Shown here piece after piece: positions 62,868 to 64,000 of a DNA stretch of 64,000 nucleotides. The position numbers and the translations under genes were made by a program. Origin of the DNA: Lottia gigantea (Eukaryota > Mollusca > Gastropoda > Lottiidae); the NCBI RefSeq assembly GCF_000327385.1, contig NW_008707180.1, positions 108,195-172,194 of the forward strand, read 5' to 3'. The stretch's first letter is position 1. Each line of letters starts with the position of its first letter. Under the pieces are notes generated by a model. That model had not been told where the DNA came from and did not search any database. It saw only the letters and a list, made by a program, of their open reading frames with translations.

Positions 62868-63826
62868 ATGGCAGGGTTTCAGAGACAGAAGGATTATAAT
62901 TCAATTGGTTCATATTATGAAGATAAACAAGATAATACAATGGATGCAGAACCTCCTCAGTTTGAAACTGAAATGATTCATATGGTTCCAGAGAGAAGCA
63001 ATTGTAAGTGCCAATGTGCTCTAATTGTAAAGTTTACTTTCTGAATGATTGCTATCTCTTGTGGCAAACTTTCAATCATTGCACAATGCATTGTTTGAAA
63101 CATCGGTGGATTCACCCAAATATAGGAAGTGAAACTTTTTGAGTCAAATTGGTGCAATTTAATAAAGACAGAATCTGACTGATGACAGTCCAAGGGGTCA
63201 TGAAGGTTTTATTTCACATGCAGTCTTTAGGATGGCATCTCAAGGACAACACACTCTGTATAGGAGAATTGTGTGGATACCAATATATATTAAAGTGGAA
63301 TTATATTTGTGTTTACAGCTCGCTGGAATCATATTGAAAATTTAGATGATTTTTTCACCCGAGTTTATCAATATCATCAACGTTCAGGTTTTATGTGTAT
63401 GGTTGCTGAAGAAATATTTCAATTAGTGTAAGTTTATCAAGGTTTATTTATAATATCTATTTTCAGATGGTTTTTCAGAGTAGACTTATAGAATAATGTC
63501 TGAATATATAAAGAATTGTGTTCATCCTCAGTTACACTTGACTTTGATGTTTAACTGATCTTATGATTAATTTTCTATACTAGAGCTGTGTATGATAATG
63601 TTAAATAAATGCTTGTTAAGACCATTATTCAAGTTGTTCATATCAACAAATTAGATCATTGAAGTTTTATAATCTTTTTCAGGCAATTTATATTTGTTGT
63701 GGTATTTTCATCATTTTTATTGAAGTGTGTGAATTACGATGTTTTATTTGCCAATGTATATTATAATACTACACATAAAGTTACTATTGAAGAGGCAGTC
63801 TATTCTACAGATCAGTGCTTGGATAG
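62868..63826 (+). CDS. ATG9: Autophagy-related protein 9, lipid scramblase (5' part, 3 exons)
   Basis: Exons 62868-63003, 63319-63427 and 63683-63826 join in frame; the gene continues beyond 64000. The start MAGFQRQKDYNSIGSYYEDK is acidic further on, and is followed by RWNHIENLDDFFTRVYQYHQ, SGFMCMVAEEIFQLVQ, the first membrane helix (FIFVVVFSSFLLKCVNYDV) and LFANVYYNTTHKVTIEEAVY. Human ATG9A has the matching WHHIENLDLFFSRVYNLHQ and CVDYDILFAN. In the family it is a multispanning protein of Golgi/endosome vesicles that scrambles lipids during phagophore growth. An N-glycosylation site (NTT) lies in the first lumenal loop. Only about 130 residues are visible. Confidence 0.92.
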
Positions 63827-64000
63827 GTAAAAGTTTATTTATTTCATAAACTTTTAGAACAATATGTTTTATAAGTCTGGAGTATATAGATTCAATTCTA
63901 ACCAAACTTAAGTAGACTCTTTGTTTTAATCTTTTGATTCTGATTCGGAATGTTCACAAATATCATTTCACAGTGTAAGCTTATCTAAGCCATTAGATTA

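Overview
The window is animal nuclear DNA: AT-rich, with many short GT-AG exons, and the exon phases close without conflict across whole genes. Protein similarity, written from memory, points to a lophotrochozoan. The repeats (TATACGCCCA/TGGGCGTATA hairpin elements, TGACCTTTGA-rich stretches, internal-satellite elements, many TIR elements) suggest a mollusc, perhaps a gastropod. That placement is an inference, not proof.

Six protein-coding genes are recognisable. (1) 544-2969 (+): the C-terminal two thirds of ferroportin (SLC40A1); its 5' part lies outside the window. (2) 16330-4190 (-): complete 2-hydroxyacyl-CoA lyase (HACL1), 17 exons, 574 codons before the stop. (3) 16914-39654 (+): complete AMP deaminase, 16 exons, 795 residues. 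(4) 43235-55910 (+): complete SF3B1, 21 exons, 1331 residues. (5) 61684-57491 (-): complete CNOT9, 9 exons, 322 residues. (6) 62868 to beyond 63826 (+): the first three coding exons of ATG9. The exon ends were set by hand from splice consensus, reading frame and similarity to the human proteins.

Layout: ferroportin and HACL1 are tail to tail. HACL1 and AMPD are head to head across 583 bp. AMPD is followed by SF3B1. SF3B1 and CNOT9 are tail to tail. CNOT9 and ATG9 are head to head across about 1.2 kb. The genes do not form one pathway: iron export, peroxisomal fatty-acid alpha-oxidation, purine nucleotide metabolism, U2 snRNP splicing, mRNA deadenylation and autophagy. Four of the six human counterparts (SLC40A1, SF3B1, CNOT9, ATG9A) lie on human 2q, which suggests old linkage.

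The non-coding part is rich in mobile and tandem DNA: a hAT-type non-autonomous element with a perfect 8-bp target duplication; three copies of an approximately 825-bp TA-flanked TIR element; a 109-bp satellite with a 436-bp higher-order period; a 31/32-bp minisatellite; a tRNA-derived SINE; a 5'-truncated L1/Tx1-like LINE beside an SF3B1 splice donor; and several short TIR or foldback elements. The most unusual structure is at 7.4-9.36 kb: about 22 tandem 89-bp copies of a HACL1 coding exon together with its 3' splice site, of which only the last copy keeps a splice donor.
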